A DNA stretch of 64,000 nt from Doryteuthis pealeii. Its lineage: Eukaryota > Mollusca > Cephalopoda > Myopsida > Loliginidae. Positions 1 through 9,539 of the stretch are shown here, one piece after another. Each line of letters opens with the position of its first letter. The stretch's first letter is position 1. Under the pieces are notes generated by a model. The model saw nothing but the letters and a program-made list of their open reading frames with translations, was not told the origin of the DNA and searched no databases. The position numbers were made by a program, and so were the translations under genes. Where the stretch lies: contig CM042147.1 of the NCBI GenBank assembly GCA_023376005.1, forward strand, positions 121,599,421-121,663,420, written 5' to 3'.

Positions 1-121
1 CATTACACCACACACCTCCAGAAATTGACAATATAGATCATTACAAATAATTTGCATACGACTAAATGGTTTCAAGTATTCTTAGCTAAGATTAATAAAA
101 AGTAGTATAGTAGTGGCCTCT

Positions 122-395
122 TGTCAGTATGAGCCGGATAGAGAGGGAACATATCCCCTTTTCACTAGCGCTAGGTCAGGGAGATTGCTTTTGTGTCTGA
201 GATTGTGCGCCACATCTACCATCAGCTCCCCACTTTACCGCACAAATCCAAGCTGTGCAATTTATACACTGAGTTGAGGAGGGCCGATATTGTACCTGGA
301 ACTTATGATTCTGAGGCAGATACTCTACCAACTGAGCCAACTGAGGTAATTTATGAGGAAGTGCATCCCAGTCTCCTGCCTCAGAAATTGCTACC
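122..395 (-). repeat. tRNA-derived SINE family 1 (copy A)
   Basis: On the minus strand: a tRNA-like head with A box (TTGGCTCAGTTGGTAGAG) and a B-box-like segment, then a body with 'ggagctgatggtag', 'tgtggcgc' and 'gcgctagtgaaaagggg'. Other copies: 34,612-34,852 (B, +), 50,145-50,405 (C, -), 15,195-15,440 (A, -) and 21,402-21,665 (B, +). In the last, the head has a good B box (GGTTCTAGTTCGATTCC). Not a functional tRNA gene. Confidence 0.75.
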
Positions 396-860
396 CGGTG
401 ACTATTAAAATAACGTCCCCAGCTATTGTTTATTTATAGAAATTTGTCGTAATTCTTGTTTAGATATGAAGATGGGTATCTATCTATCTATCTATCTATT
501 TATCTATCTACCTCAATTTGTTCATTTTTTTACTTTGTTTATATATCTATCCACCCATCCATTTGTTCATATCTATCTATATTATTTTGTTTGTTTATCT
601 ATCTATCTCAGTCTATTCCAAACTATATATACATCTTCATATCTAAACAAGAATTACAACAAATTATGATAAATAAATAAGAATTACGATAAAAAGAGAG
701 AAGCCCCACCCCCCCTCTAAAATACATCTAACGCCCTAAGTTGGTTGTTTTCTTTCAAGTAACACTGCCGAGACGATATAGCTGGGGACGTTATTTTAAT
801 AGTCACCGGGTATCAATTTCTGAGGCAGGAGACCGGGGCGCACTTCCTCATAAATTACCC
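340..860. repeat. Fold-back structure around a TCTA microsatellite (copy A)
   Basis: Segment 345-415 and segment 785-860 are inverted copies ('ctggggacgttattttaata'), and an inner pair lies at 462-480 and 630-650 ('agatatgaagatg'). Between them is a (TCTA)n tract (477-515 and further). Mirrored at 34,080-34,620 in B; noisy in C at 50,370-50,880. Open frames 456-680 and 466-669 are microsatellite translations. Confidence 0.7.
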
Positions 861-1673
861 CAACTGAGATAATTCTCTTAATAATAATCTTATTATAATG
901 GAGATTGTGGGTTTGTTTGTCTGTAACCGAAACTATATTATTATACAAGTCACAATTCCCTTAGTTATTTACATCACATTTACCATGATTTTATTTTTAT
1001 TTATACCTCAATTATTAATAAAATTGTTTTACAATACTTATAATGTTGACCATAACTACATACTATTAACATGCAATCGTATTTATATATACAACAAAAT
1101 AGCGGTATACAGTATGAATGGGAAGGCTTATTTGCATATTGATCTTAAAAATTTGATTTTAATAAATATATGCTTAGTATTATTGATTTCTAATTGTTTG
1201 GTTTTATCTTAATGAATATGAGCAAAAATCTCTTCAATAAATCTTAAAAGAAATCCATTAACAAGAAGAAATAACTAATATTATTCTTTACTTCCTATTT
1301 TAACTAAACAGTTAAATTAGGAAAATTTACCAACGAAAGACGGGAGTAAGGGAAAATGATGGAAGAGTTAGTTTCAAAGTTGTTCTATTTTTCAATCATA
1401 CCCCCTCTGTTCCAAATCTTTTTATCTACATTCTTATTCAGTTTCATTAGCCTTTCTAATTTAATATGATATTTTATTATATTAAAACTTAAATACTTGC
1501 ACCCGGAGGGTGCATATATTTGCTAGTAATAATAATAATCATTTGTTTGCTCACAGTTCTGTTTCACAAATTCCTATCCAATGAAAATATTTTGCAAACT
1601 GATCTATTTGACCCATAGATGTGACGCTAACATAGGGAGTAATAGGCCTTACCCTACAATGTCCTGTAATCTG

Positions 1674-1965
1674 AACATTAGTTACATAAATGAGAGTAAC
1701 CTCCCCTTGTTTGTTTCACTTTGAGGAAGCCGTTTGTTTTGGTCGGCCATTTTCATTTCACCGTAAATCTCCGTAAATAAGTTCATTTCAAATAATGCGC
1801 AAGCACAATTAAGAACACATTTTCATGTTAAAACATGCAGTTGTATTGATTCAAACAAATTCATATTGTGTAGATTTACGGTGAAATGAAATTGGCTGAC
1901 CAAAACGTAAGGCTTCCTCAAAGTGAAGGGGAGGTTACTCTCATTTATGTAATTAATGTTCAGAT
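1674..1965. mobile_element. Hairpin (MITE-like) element, copy A
   Basis: About 290 bases with near-perfect inverted ends. The left arm runs 'aacattagttacataaatg', then 'cctccccttgtttgtttcac' and 'gtcggccattttcatttcac'; the right arm is its complement. The loop is about 100 bases. Counterparts: 32,976-33,288 (B) and 51,675-51,957 (C). A strongly diverged relative lies at 44,410-44,935. Confidence 0.75.
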
Positions 1966-2877
1966 TACCCAATGTCCACCCTTTACATGTTGGCAGAACA
2001 GTTTAATTCAGTGTTGTCCTTCTTCTTGACTGGTTCCCTACCAAAACTAGATGTTACATAATTATTGGACCCTAATGCTTTTATAAGGTATTGTAGAAAT
2101 CATAATGGCGATTAGTATAGCTGATGGCCTTGAGAGTGAGTGACAGCGTTTGACCTCACTCTGACCTTGCGTTCTGGGGATGAATCGTGAGAACCGGAAC
2201 CCCGATAGAAGGCCCTCTTCCGGTTTAAGGATACTAAGTAAGTTAGAGTCAGTTAGAACTTAGAATCCGAGCTAGCAACATGTAAGCCTCATCTGCGCAG
2301 ATTGTCTGGGTGGGGATTTGGAATAAAGTAACATCAACCTAAATCAAAGTCTTGTGTTTATTACTAAAAACTAACAATGACACAGGGCTTCTGATAAGGA
2401 ATGATCCCCAACAGAAACCAGACCCGGAATCCTCAATAGAAGACCAGATGAGACCTCAGAAGATATACCAGACCAAGATAGATGATAGACGATCAGAAGC
2501 AAAGCCAGCCAGAAGAATAGACGACAGAATAAGAAGTAAGAAAGGTATATAACGTTATATAGATTTGGCTTAGTGAAAAGACCAGTATATAACATATACC
2601 TATTTAGTGCCGGTAAAGAAGGCGCTATGCAACATAGAGAGCCCAGTCTGTTCGGTATACCTATAGCTGGAGTGGTGAGGGGAGTGAATATATGACTTTC
2701 CCAATGGTATTTAGTTCAAAGTAGATGCAAACGGCTTTGGATGGAATTTGAACTCTGCTTGCCATCTCCAATTTCCAGACCAATTGTGGAGAATTTTATC
2801 CCTGAAAGAAGCACCGGCTAAAACCCTAAGTTTTGTAGGGGAATAAACGAATCGTAAATATTTCCAAAATTATGGGC

Positions 2878-3069
2878 TTAATCCAAAAAGTAAGGTCTCC
2901 ATATTGCTGGGGACGCAGGGAAACTGTTTGTTGGGCTACTGGCAATGCCGGCTATCACTTCTTGTATCAACTCCTGTCTTACCGGTGTTAGGCCAGATCT
3001 CAAGTCACAGAGATTATTTTCCTGGTCTCTGATAAAGTCGAGAATTTCAGAGCAAGTTAATTTGGTGTA
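2878..3069 (-). pseudogene. Short gag-like remnant downstream of the LTR-like segment
   Basis: The frame runs from an ATG at about 3,069 (MDYTKLTCSEILDF...) to 2,878, and also extends upstream to 3,105. Its position just after the LTR-like segment and a primer-site-like stretch is where a retrotransposon gag would begin. The residues are helical-looking and charged (RQELIQEVIAGI), with no zinc knuckle. I do not recognise a specific family. The distal part survives in B near 32,590-32,650. Could be chance. Confidence 0.3.
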
Positions 3070-3105
3070 ATCCATATTTCTCTTGCCGTACGCTCTGTAC
3101 ACCAA

Positions 3106-3757
3106 GGAAATATCTCGAGCAAGCGTATGGTAGCAAAAGAAAAATGTACAAGAAAAATTAGAAATAAAAGCTGGAAATCTTGAGAAGATAAAGCCTTCTT
3201 CACTCAGTGAAGTGAGGGCAGGTGTGGAGTTGAAAATCTGTTTCTTCGTTGGCTGATTCAGGTGTGGGGTTGAAAGTATGTTCTTGGCTGATGACTTGGT
3301 TCTGTGTGACGCAGGGATGTGGTGTGGATCAGAGGTTTGGTAGTCCCTTGATCTTGCCCGAAGGAATGATGCTGTGTACCAATGCCAGTCGTGAACTGAC
3401 TTATCAACTTTAAGTCAGTTGCTTTTATATTTATCAAGTAGGCTTGAGAATCACTTTGAAAAGTTTTTTGGGGAAAATTTATAATTGGTTGAAAAACATT
3501 AAACAGGGGATATTTTTAATTGTTTGTAAATTTGTTTTTTAACCTGGAAGCTTGCATGGAGCCTATGTTCAGAACACTTGTTTTGTTCATTTCGTTTAGA
3601 GCTACTGTCAGGACAACATCTGTTTTATGTTACATTTCTTAATAACTCCAGTCCTATTTTGAAGTGTTTTTATTTTTTCATTTATTTTGTTGGCGAGTTG
3701 GTGTATTGAGTTAGTAAAATTTGTGAATCAAGAGAGATATCTATTTCTGTTATAACA
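3106..3757 (-). mobile_element. LTR-like segment, minus orientation (copy A)
   Basis: Read on the minus strand it starts TGTTATAACAGAAATAG, has a TATAAAAG box near 3,425, and is followed after a primer-site-like stretch (TGGTGTACAGAGC near 3,105) by a short gag-like frame. Its first 100 bases match the LTR-like start at 38,171, including the TGTTATAACAGAAATA start and a GATATCTCTC motif. Present in C near 53,760-53,110; deleted in B. Family assignment (Ty3-like) is only a guess. Confidence 0.5.
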
Positions 3758-3922
3758 AAGGTACCCCAGATATCAATTTGATTCACAATGTGTATGCATG
3801 GAAGGATCTAATGCATTTTAAAATGTGTGTGAAATTTCCCTCTTATTAGCTTTAATGTCATTAGTTTTATTTAGTTTTGTGGTTGTTGTGGGGATATATT
3901 GTATGATGTGGGAGTATGTGCT

Positions 3923-4552
3923 GGTTTGGTTTGGTTTTATGGCATATAAACCTCAGTGGGTTATTTAATGTCTATAAAGTTTTGAAATAAATCAATTCTT
4001 AATGGATAATGCAATTTTGTTTATCAACTCATGTTTTTCTATTTAACCCATAGATGGGACCCTAACAGGTACTACCACTCTGGGTCAGAGTGGACCAGGG
4101 AGCAATGGTGATGAAGGGGTGCTCCACATTCCCCAAACCTCCAAATCTAGAACCTCACCATCAGATAGAATTTAACGTCATTCCCAGGACATGTAGTCAC
4201 CGCCTTCTAGCACCCATATGATAAAAAGGAGTTGGTGCTTGCCATAAGGGCAATAGGGTTGGGAAAATCATATAGGTGCTAGGGCTTGACGTGATTAGCC
4301 GATTGATTGGAGGGAGCCTCTCCGACCGCCAGTCTAGCCCAATATAGGGCCAAAATAGAGTTTTGCATGTCATGAACTGCTCATCCACCTGGGTTCTATC
4401 CTAGAACCCAGGTTGCTGAGCAGTCCATGACTTGCAATATTCCACTTCAGGTTTTTCTTGGGCTAGACGGGCATTAAGAATGAATTTATTTCATAACTTT
4501 GTTGGCATTAAATGACCCACCGAGGTTGATATGCCGTAAAACAAACCAAACC
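3923..4552. mobile_element. Long fold-back form of the dispersed repeat (copy A)
   Basis: About 630 bases with inverted ends: 'ggtttggttttatggcat' at the left, and its counterpart ending at about 4,552. The middle contains a segment that also occurs in inverted orientation at 40,985-41,355 ('accactctgggtcagagtgg' and the following 300 bases). Counterpart in C at about 53,913-54,530; absent from B because that block is missing there. No protein coding seen. Confidence 0.65.
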
Positions 4553-4553
4553 A

Positions 4554-4554
4554 A

Positions 4555-4586
<32 letters not shown>

Positions 4587-4622
4587 AGTTTGTTCATATC
4601 TATCTATCTATCTATCTCTCAG
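4554..4622 (+). repeat. CT/TCTA microsatellite (copy A)
   Basis: Compound (CT)n then (TCTA)n with a short interruption. It lies at the right edge of the block missing from B, so it is a candidate deletion breakpoint. Counterpart in C at about 54,538-54,602. Confidence 0.85.
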
Positions 4623-4854
4623 TTCGTCCAAGATAAAATGCAAAAACAGAAATCTTGATTATATGGTGTTTTTTATCTGCCGAATTTTTATTTCTTATGA
4701 CTGTCATCACCTCAGCTAAATAATGGACCATTCTGTACCACTTGCGTTGTGAACAAATTCTCTTATACTTAGTTGTTGTTGCTCAATTCAATAGTGCACT
4801 AACTTGCTCAATTACAAAAAAAGTAAGGCTTGTATACCAGACTAAACAAAGCTT

Positions 4855-5860
4855 AGTAGGTATTTATCCAACCCGTTTGCCACGGGTAGGATGGGACACA
4901 ACGTTGCAAGTATGGGGCATCCAGTGAGGATTGAACTTGCTATTCTGTACTAATGGATCTGCTACACTAGTTTGTTAACCATTACACTACAATGCGAAGC
5001 CCTTTTATCCAATCCGTGCACCATGTGTAGGATGTGACACAAGGTTGCAAATATGAGACATCCAGCAAGGATTGGACTCGCTATTCTATAGTAATGGATC
5101 TGCTAGATGTTGGAGTGAATTAGTATACTGTTGGTTTGAACAACAACAACTAACTAAGCACAACTGAATTGGTGCCCAAAGCAGCAGGTATTTATGGCAC
5201 TCAGGAATATTCCATTCGTGCATTTGGGTGATTCCATTCATTCAGTCCTGATTGGCTGCTTGGTTTCTGTGGTGTTATGGTGCTTGATAAATGACCTATC
5301 ATTATGCAGTACGTTTGCGACAATGCAAGATCTGTATTGAGTTACAATTTGCTTATTACCTTGTCTTGCCAATTGAACGGTAATTAGAATATTGCTTCTA
5401 CAGTGCGCATGATATTTATTCTATACTAGACTTGTTTGTTCACCATTATACCACAATGGGAAGGCCTTTTATCCAATCCATTCACCATGGGTAGGATGTA
5501 GCACAATGTTATAGGTATGGGGCATACCTATAATATAGGAAAACTCTGAATTCAAATCTGTTAAACTCTGCTTAAGAAATTGACCTTGTGTCACATCCTG
5601 CTCGTGTAGAGGGGTTGGTAAATATATATATAGGTATGGGGCATTCAGCGAGGATTGAACTCGCTATTCTGTAGTAATAGATATGCTAGAGTAACTTGTT
5701 AACTATTACACCACAATGGGAAGCCCTTTTAACCAATTAGTTCACTACAGGTAGAATCTAATAAAATGTCATGAGTATGGGGCATCAAGCGAGGATTGAA
5801 CTTACTATTCAATTGTAATGGATCTGCTAGACTAGTTTGTCAACCATTACACCACAAGTA
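4855..5860 (-). repeat. Array of tRNA-like repeats, family 3 (copy A)
   Basis: About five units of roughly 135 bases (near 4,855, 4,996, 5,440, 5,635 and 5,720). On the minus strand each reads 'gtagtgtaatggttaac...', 'gttcaatcctc', 'tgccccata', which resembles A and B boxes of a Glu/Asp-type tRNA. Counterparts are at 30,830-32,340 in B and 54,840-55,830 in C. Parts between units are family 2 SINE pieces and AT-rich sequence. No intact cloverleaf seen. Confidence 0.65.
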
Positions 5861-5861
5861 C

Positions 5862-6455
5862 GGGTAATTGCATGTCAAATCATCCAGAAAAAAGTAAAAT
5901 TGTCACCCACTCCTTCAATTTTTCTGAAATTTTGTCCAGGTGTGGACTATGTTAACATTAATGATTTCTGATTTGCAAAATTTTAACTGATGTTGTAGCT
6001 TCGCTTCTGAGCAAAAATCAAACTATCTTTTTGGCACAAATAATATTCAATATATGTGAAATATTAATAGAAAATTTTTTTTCCCATCTATGGGTTAAAT
6101 AGAAAAACATGAGTTTATAAACAAAATTGTATTATGCATCAAGAATTAATTTATTTCACAACTTTGTCGGCATTAAATGACCCACTGAGGTTGATATGCC
6201 ATAAAACAAAACAAACCAAACCAAAATTTTTTTGTCATAGATGCAGTGCCACATTGGGATATGCTATGAAAAAATCAGAAATCATCAATAACTTAACATT
6301 GGCCGACTTTAAGACGTTTTGATAGTACTTTTGGATTCCTTTGGCAAAAATGCTTTTATAGACCAATTTTTAAGAGTAGGGAAGCTCTAGAACCCATTTT
6401 ACAGACAAAAGTTACAAAAAGTCGTCATTTTTCACAAACTTGATCAAGATTTTAA
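5862..6455 (+). mobile_element. Terminal-inverted-repeat element upstream of the gene (copy A), right end missing
   Basis: Starts with the end sequence GGGTAATTGCATGTCAAATC and follows the same internal order as the element at 11,023-11,713. It is truncated by about 165 bases at its right side, where the gene's intron acceptor begins. A different repeat (6,085-6,228) is inserted inside it. Copies are at 30,823-30,247 (B) and 55,833-56,415 (C). It has no coding capacity, so it would be non-autonomous. Superfamily unknown. Confidence 0.75.
6085..6228 (-). mobile_element. Short dispersed repeat nested in the upstream TIR element
   Basis: Begins with 'catctatgggttaaatag' and ends in an A-rich tail with CAAAC/CAAAAC repeats. 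It interrupts the TIR element at the spot where the downstream element reads straight through. Related ends occur at 3,923-4,060, 4,440-4,552, 30,462-30,605 (B), 56,055-56,190 (C) and 41,360-41,518. The tail resembles a retroposon end, but in the longer copies the two ends are mutually inverted. Confidence 0.65.
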
Positions 6456-6482
6456 TATATTTTTCTATTTTCTTACTACAGG
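6441..6482 (+). promoter_or_regulatory. Probable 3' splice site of a 5'UTR intron (copy A)
   Basis: A pyrimidine-rich run (ttttctattttcttactac) ends in AG at 6,480-6,481, about 94 bases before the ATG. The same site is kept in B (near 30,207, minus strand) and C (near 56,449). This fits a non-coding first exon further upstream and a single coding exon. The acceptor lies just after the truncated end of a terminal-inverted-repeat element. No donor or promoter could be placed. Confidence 0.5.
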
Positions 6483-6575
6483 TGCCTGTATTGAGGAGAT
6501 CCTTTTTACGTCTGATTACACTGGAACCTTTTGCTTAGGTGTGAATCTTGTTGTCTGGATTGATCCGTTTATAAT

Positions 6576-9539
6576 ATGGAAAGTGATGTTCATGAATCCA
6601 AGCCGGAATGCTATATCATTGATCGTATGGAAGATATCGGAAATTCAGACGAGATGGCATTGACATGTTCAGAATTTTCAAACTCGGCAAATTCTTCTCT
6701 GGTCTACAGTTGCAGCAATAGCGACGCCAACAACAGCAATCACCAAGACAAAAAATGCGGATACTGTTCTGCAACTTTTACCGAGCAGCAGGAACTCGTT
6801 TCGCACCTAAAGACTCACACATTCATATGCATCGAATGTGACCAGACATTCTTTGACGACAAAGCGTTGGCATTACACATGACAAATCACATGTCTAAAA
6901 AGAAATGGGTCTGCGAATTCTGTAATAAGGTATTTTCCTTTCGAAGTCTGCTGGAGCAGCATTCTCGTTCTCACCTGGGTTTGAAGCCGTTCAAGTGCGA
7001 CAGGTGTGGAAAGCACTTCAGCCGTCTCTTCAACCTGAAAGTCCATAAACGCCAACATGGAGCAAACGGCTCTTTTGATTGTTCGCACTGCTCTCGGAAG
7101 TTTACACATTCCAGTAACCTGTCAAAACACCTGCGACAAGCCCATACAAACCAAGTGACCCATAAATGCACATACTGCCCCAAGGAATTTTCAGATTTAT
7201 GGTCTTTAAACCAGCATCTAAATTCACATAAAGTACCCGAAGTGACTCACACGGAGAGCTCCCTTCCTTGCAAATTTTGCTCCCAGACTTTTTCAACAAT
7301 GGATGACTTGAACCAGCATTTACAAACACATGCTGATAGAGTAAATCTTGCCCCAAAAACATATGTAAATCAAGTGACCCATAAGTGCACACACTGTCCC
7401 CAGGAATTTTCAGAATTGTGGTCTTTAAACCAGCATCTAAATTCACATAGAGTACCTGAAGTGACTCACATAGAGAGCTCCCTTCCTTGCAAATTTTGCT
7501 CGCAGACTTTTTCAACAGTGGACGATTTGAACCAGCATTTACAGACACATGCCGATAGAGTAAATCTCGCCCCAAAAACATATGCAAATCATGTGACCCA
7601 TAAATGCACACACTGCCCCCAGGAATTTTCAGAATTGTGGTCTTTAAACCAGCATCTAAATTCACATAGAGTACCTGAAGTGACTCACATAGAGAGCTCC
7701 CTTCCTTGCAAATTTTGCTCGCAGACTTTTTCAACAGTGGACGATTTGAACCAGCATTTACAGACACATGCCGATAGAGTAAATCTTCCCCCAAAAGCAT
7801 ATTCAAATCTTAGCGCACAAAATGTTCATTCACAGACACATGCCAATAAAGTAAACCTTCCCCCCAAAACATATGCAAATCTTAGCACACAAAATGTCCA
7901 TTTACAGTCACATGACAAAGAGGAGCAATTTCAGTGTGAAATTTGTTCCAAGCCCTTCTTGAATTTGGTGAATTTAAGCCGTCATCTTAAATGTCATTCT
8001 AAGACAGATAACAGGGAATATTTTTGCAGGCTATGCCCGAACCAAAAGTTCACCAATGCAAAACTGCTCTTGGAGCACCAGAAATCCAGACATTATGGAA
8101 AATTACCGTTTGTCTGTGAGTATTGCCGCAAAGAATTTATGTTTCGTAGTCTTCTTATGCAGCATCTTCGGAAACACACGGGGGAGAAGCCATTTTGCTG
8201 TCCCCATTGTCAAAAAAGCTTTGTCCGGCTGTCAAACATGAAGACACATATCAAAAAACATGAAAACAGGATGTCTCAAAGAGAAACAATTGAGTTAGTG
8301 CCGGTAGCAAACTTTGAACAACAGAATGAAATAGAATCCAATAACTTGGGTTGGGACGGATCTGTCAGTTTAGAAAATGGTTCTAGTTTTAGAGAAAATG
8401 GTCAGGAGACTGATAGCATTTGTAGTATCTCGTCTACTCTGGCTGTATGCCAAAATGTAAACAATGAAATGTCAGGTAAAATTCAAGGTGTAACATTTGA
8501 AAACTTATCTATCGAACAACAAAGTAATATTTATTTTTTGGATGCTGTCAACGAGCCCACCTCTCAGTACCCACAGGAAATCATCCCTCCAATTTCTCCG
8601 TTAACATCTAAGGGAATATATGCAAATGAAACAACTGATGAAAACGAAAACCAGGTGACTTTTCAAAATTTACCCCTACAGAGTGACAATATTTTTTTCC
8701 CGGGCATGGAGAACCATGTTGTTTCAAACGGCCAACATAGCATTTCTCCGGAACCGGTAAAAGAACCGGCTGTAATTTCTGTAATCGTTGCAGATGAAGA
8801 TGATGAAAAACACAAAGATCTGAATATAACGTTTGAAAATCTACCCTCGGTGCATAATCTTGATGGAGATAATCCCTTGGATAATCAACCGGATTATGAT
8901 AAGATAAGCCAACCGAGACTCCCAACCCCATTAAAGGAACTTCCTGTTATTCCCGTAACTTCCGCCAACAACAATGCCTACGCAGACAAAAGCACTAAAG
9001 ACTCATATGTTATTAACCTGGAAACAGATCTCTCTTCTCAGATCGGCACCGGAGAAGATGTATCCACTAGTCATCCATTTGTCAATGATGACTTTGTGAT
9101 GGTGGAGCAGATTTCAACGGATGCTGTCGCGGCTAACAATTCCCGGATCCTGCAGTACTTAAATTCCCAAACTCAAGAATTAAATTCAATCAGAGAAGTT
9201 GATAAGGGAAACGGTCTCTTGGAAGAGACGACTGCTGTCAATGCAGAAATTTCCGAATTCTCTGGATCCGAGTTAATCGACCTCACCGAAGAGATCAACG
9301 ACACTAAAACCAACCTAAATTTCCGATGCTCGTATTGCGGAACCACTTTTCTGAGCACTGAGTTGCTAAACGATCATTTGAAGTTACACACAGTGGTAAA
9401 ACCATTCGTCTGTGGATACTGCCAGAAATCTTTCCGCTATTCCAGTCTCCTTACGCACACATCAAAATCCATAGACAACAGATTAACTCCTTCCGCTGCG
9501 GACAATGTCCAAAGACATTCTCAAGTCGCAATTCATTGA
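6576..9539 (+). CDS. Multi-finger C2H2 zinc-finger protein, copy A, main open frame (frameshifted end)
   Basis: Encodes a probable nuclear DNA-binding protein of the C2H2 type. The ATG at 6,576 has A at -3 and G at +4, and an in-frame TGA lies 15 bases upstream (6,561), so this start is well supported. Fifteen fingers follow: residues 61-81, 85-105, 113-133, 141-161, 169-190, then three pairs (198-252, 271-325, 344-398), then 454-474, 484-506, 514-534 and 542-562. Two cysteine-less finger remnants lie near 411-446. Residues about 565-910 are an acidic, Ser/Asn/Glu-rich stretch without fingers, possibly an activation or interaction region (inference). Two more fingers start near 916 and 944. 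At about 9,454 two bases present in B and C are missing, so the last 26 or so codons are out of frame; the true protein continues in the next feature. No KRAB, SCAN or ZAD domain is visible. Target and partners are unknown. Confidence 0.9.
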   Translation: MESDVHESKPECYIIDRMEDIGNSDEMALTCSEFSNSANSSLVYSCSNSDANNSNHQDKKCGYCSATFTEQQELVSHLKTHTFICIECDQTFFDDKALALHMTNHMSKKKWVCEFCNKVFSFRSLLEQHSRSHLGLKPFKCDRCGKHFSRLFNLKVHKRQHGANGSFDCSHCSRKFTHSSNLSKHLRQAHTNQVTHKCTYCPKEFSDLWSLNQHLNSHKVPEVTHTESSLPCKFCSQTFSTMDDLNQHLQTHADRVNLAPKTYVNQVTHKCTHCPQEFSELWSLNQHLNSHRVPEVTHIESSLPCKFCSQTFSTVDDLNQHLQTHADRVNLAPKTYANHVTHKCTHCPQEFSELWSLNQHLNSHRVPEVTHIESSLPCKFCSQTFSTVDDLNQHLQTHADRVNLPPKAYSNLSAQNVHSQTHANKVNLPPKTYANLSTQNVHLQSHDKEEQFQCEICSKPFLNLVNLSRHLKCHSKTDNREYFCRLCPNQKFTNAKLLLEHQKSRHYGKLPFVCEYCRKEFMFRSLLMQHLRKHTGEKPFCCPHCQKSFVRLSNMKTHIKKHENRMSQRETIELVPVANFEQQNEIESNNLGWDGSVSLENGSSFRENGQETDSICSISSTLAVCQNVNNEMSGKIQGVTFENLSIEQQSNIYFLDAVNEPTSQYPQEIIPPISPLTSKGIYANETTDENENQVTFQNLPLQSDNIFFPGMENHVVSNGQHSISPEPVKEPAVISVIVADEDDEKHKDLNITFENLPSVHNLDGDNPLDNQPDYDKISQPRLPTPLKELPVIPVTSANNNAYADKSTKDSYVINLETDLSSQIGTGEDVSTSHPFVNDDFVMVEQISTDAVAANNSRILQYLNSQTQELNSIREVDKGNGLLEETTAVNAEISEFSGSELIDLTEEINDTKTNLNFRCSYCGTTFLSTELLNDHLKLHTVVKPFVCGYCQKSFRYSSLLTHTSKSIDNRLTPSAADNVQRHSQVAIH
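7155..7811 (+). repeat. Three 219-base units, each encoding two zinc fingers (copy A)
   Basis: Units start at 7,155, 7,374 and 7,593, exactly 219 bases (73 codons) apart, so the frame is kept. Each encodes a finger with CTHC/CTYC plus one with CKFCSQTF, separated by a spacer (HRVPEVTHIESS type). The second and third units are nearly identical, which implies recent duplication. A partly decayed continuation with the Val-Asn-Leu-Pro-Pro-Lys spacer follows to about 7,915. The same array is in B (29,535-28,880) and C (57,117-57,765). Confidence 0.9.

Larger units (their letters stand above)
2940..4615. other. Block of about 1.7 kb present in A and C, absent from B
   Basis: B reads directly from the equivalent of 2,940 to the equivalent of 4,615, at about 32,582-32,585, next to TCTA-type repeats. 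The block removes the LTR-like segment and the fold-back repeat but leaves the end of the gag-like remnant in B, so B most likely suffered a deletion rather than A and C an insertion. In C it lies at about 52,920-54,610. Confidence 0.8.

Noticed and set aside
456..680. Open frames over the TCTA tract (also 34,306-34,494 and 50,481-50,669)
   Set aside because: Translation of a microsatellite into Tyr-Leu-Ser-Ile repeats.
898..1212. 104-codon open frame, repeated at 34,056-33,742
   Set aside because: Very AT-rich, hydrophobic, shared only because the region is duplicated, and broken in copy C. No domain, no flanking signals.
7102..7806. 234-codon open frame antisense to the finger modules (also 29,023-29,586 in B)
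   Set aside because: It exists only because the 219-base units leave the opposite frame open; the repeating translation mirrors the fingers, and there is no independent start context or domain.
8608..8931. 107-codon minus-strand frame, also found at 27,764-28,087 and 58,548-58,856
   Set aside because: Shadow of the acidic stretch of the zinc-finger gene; conserved only by duplication.
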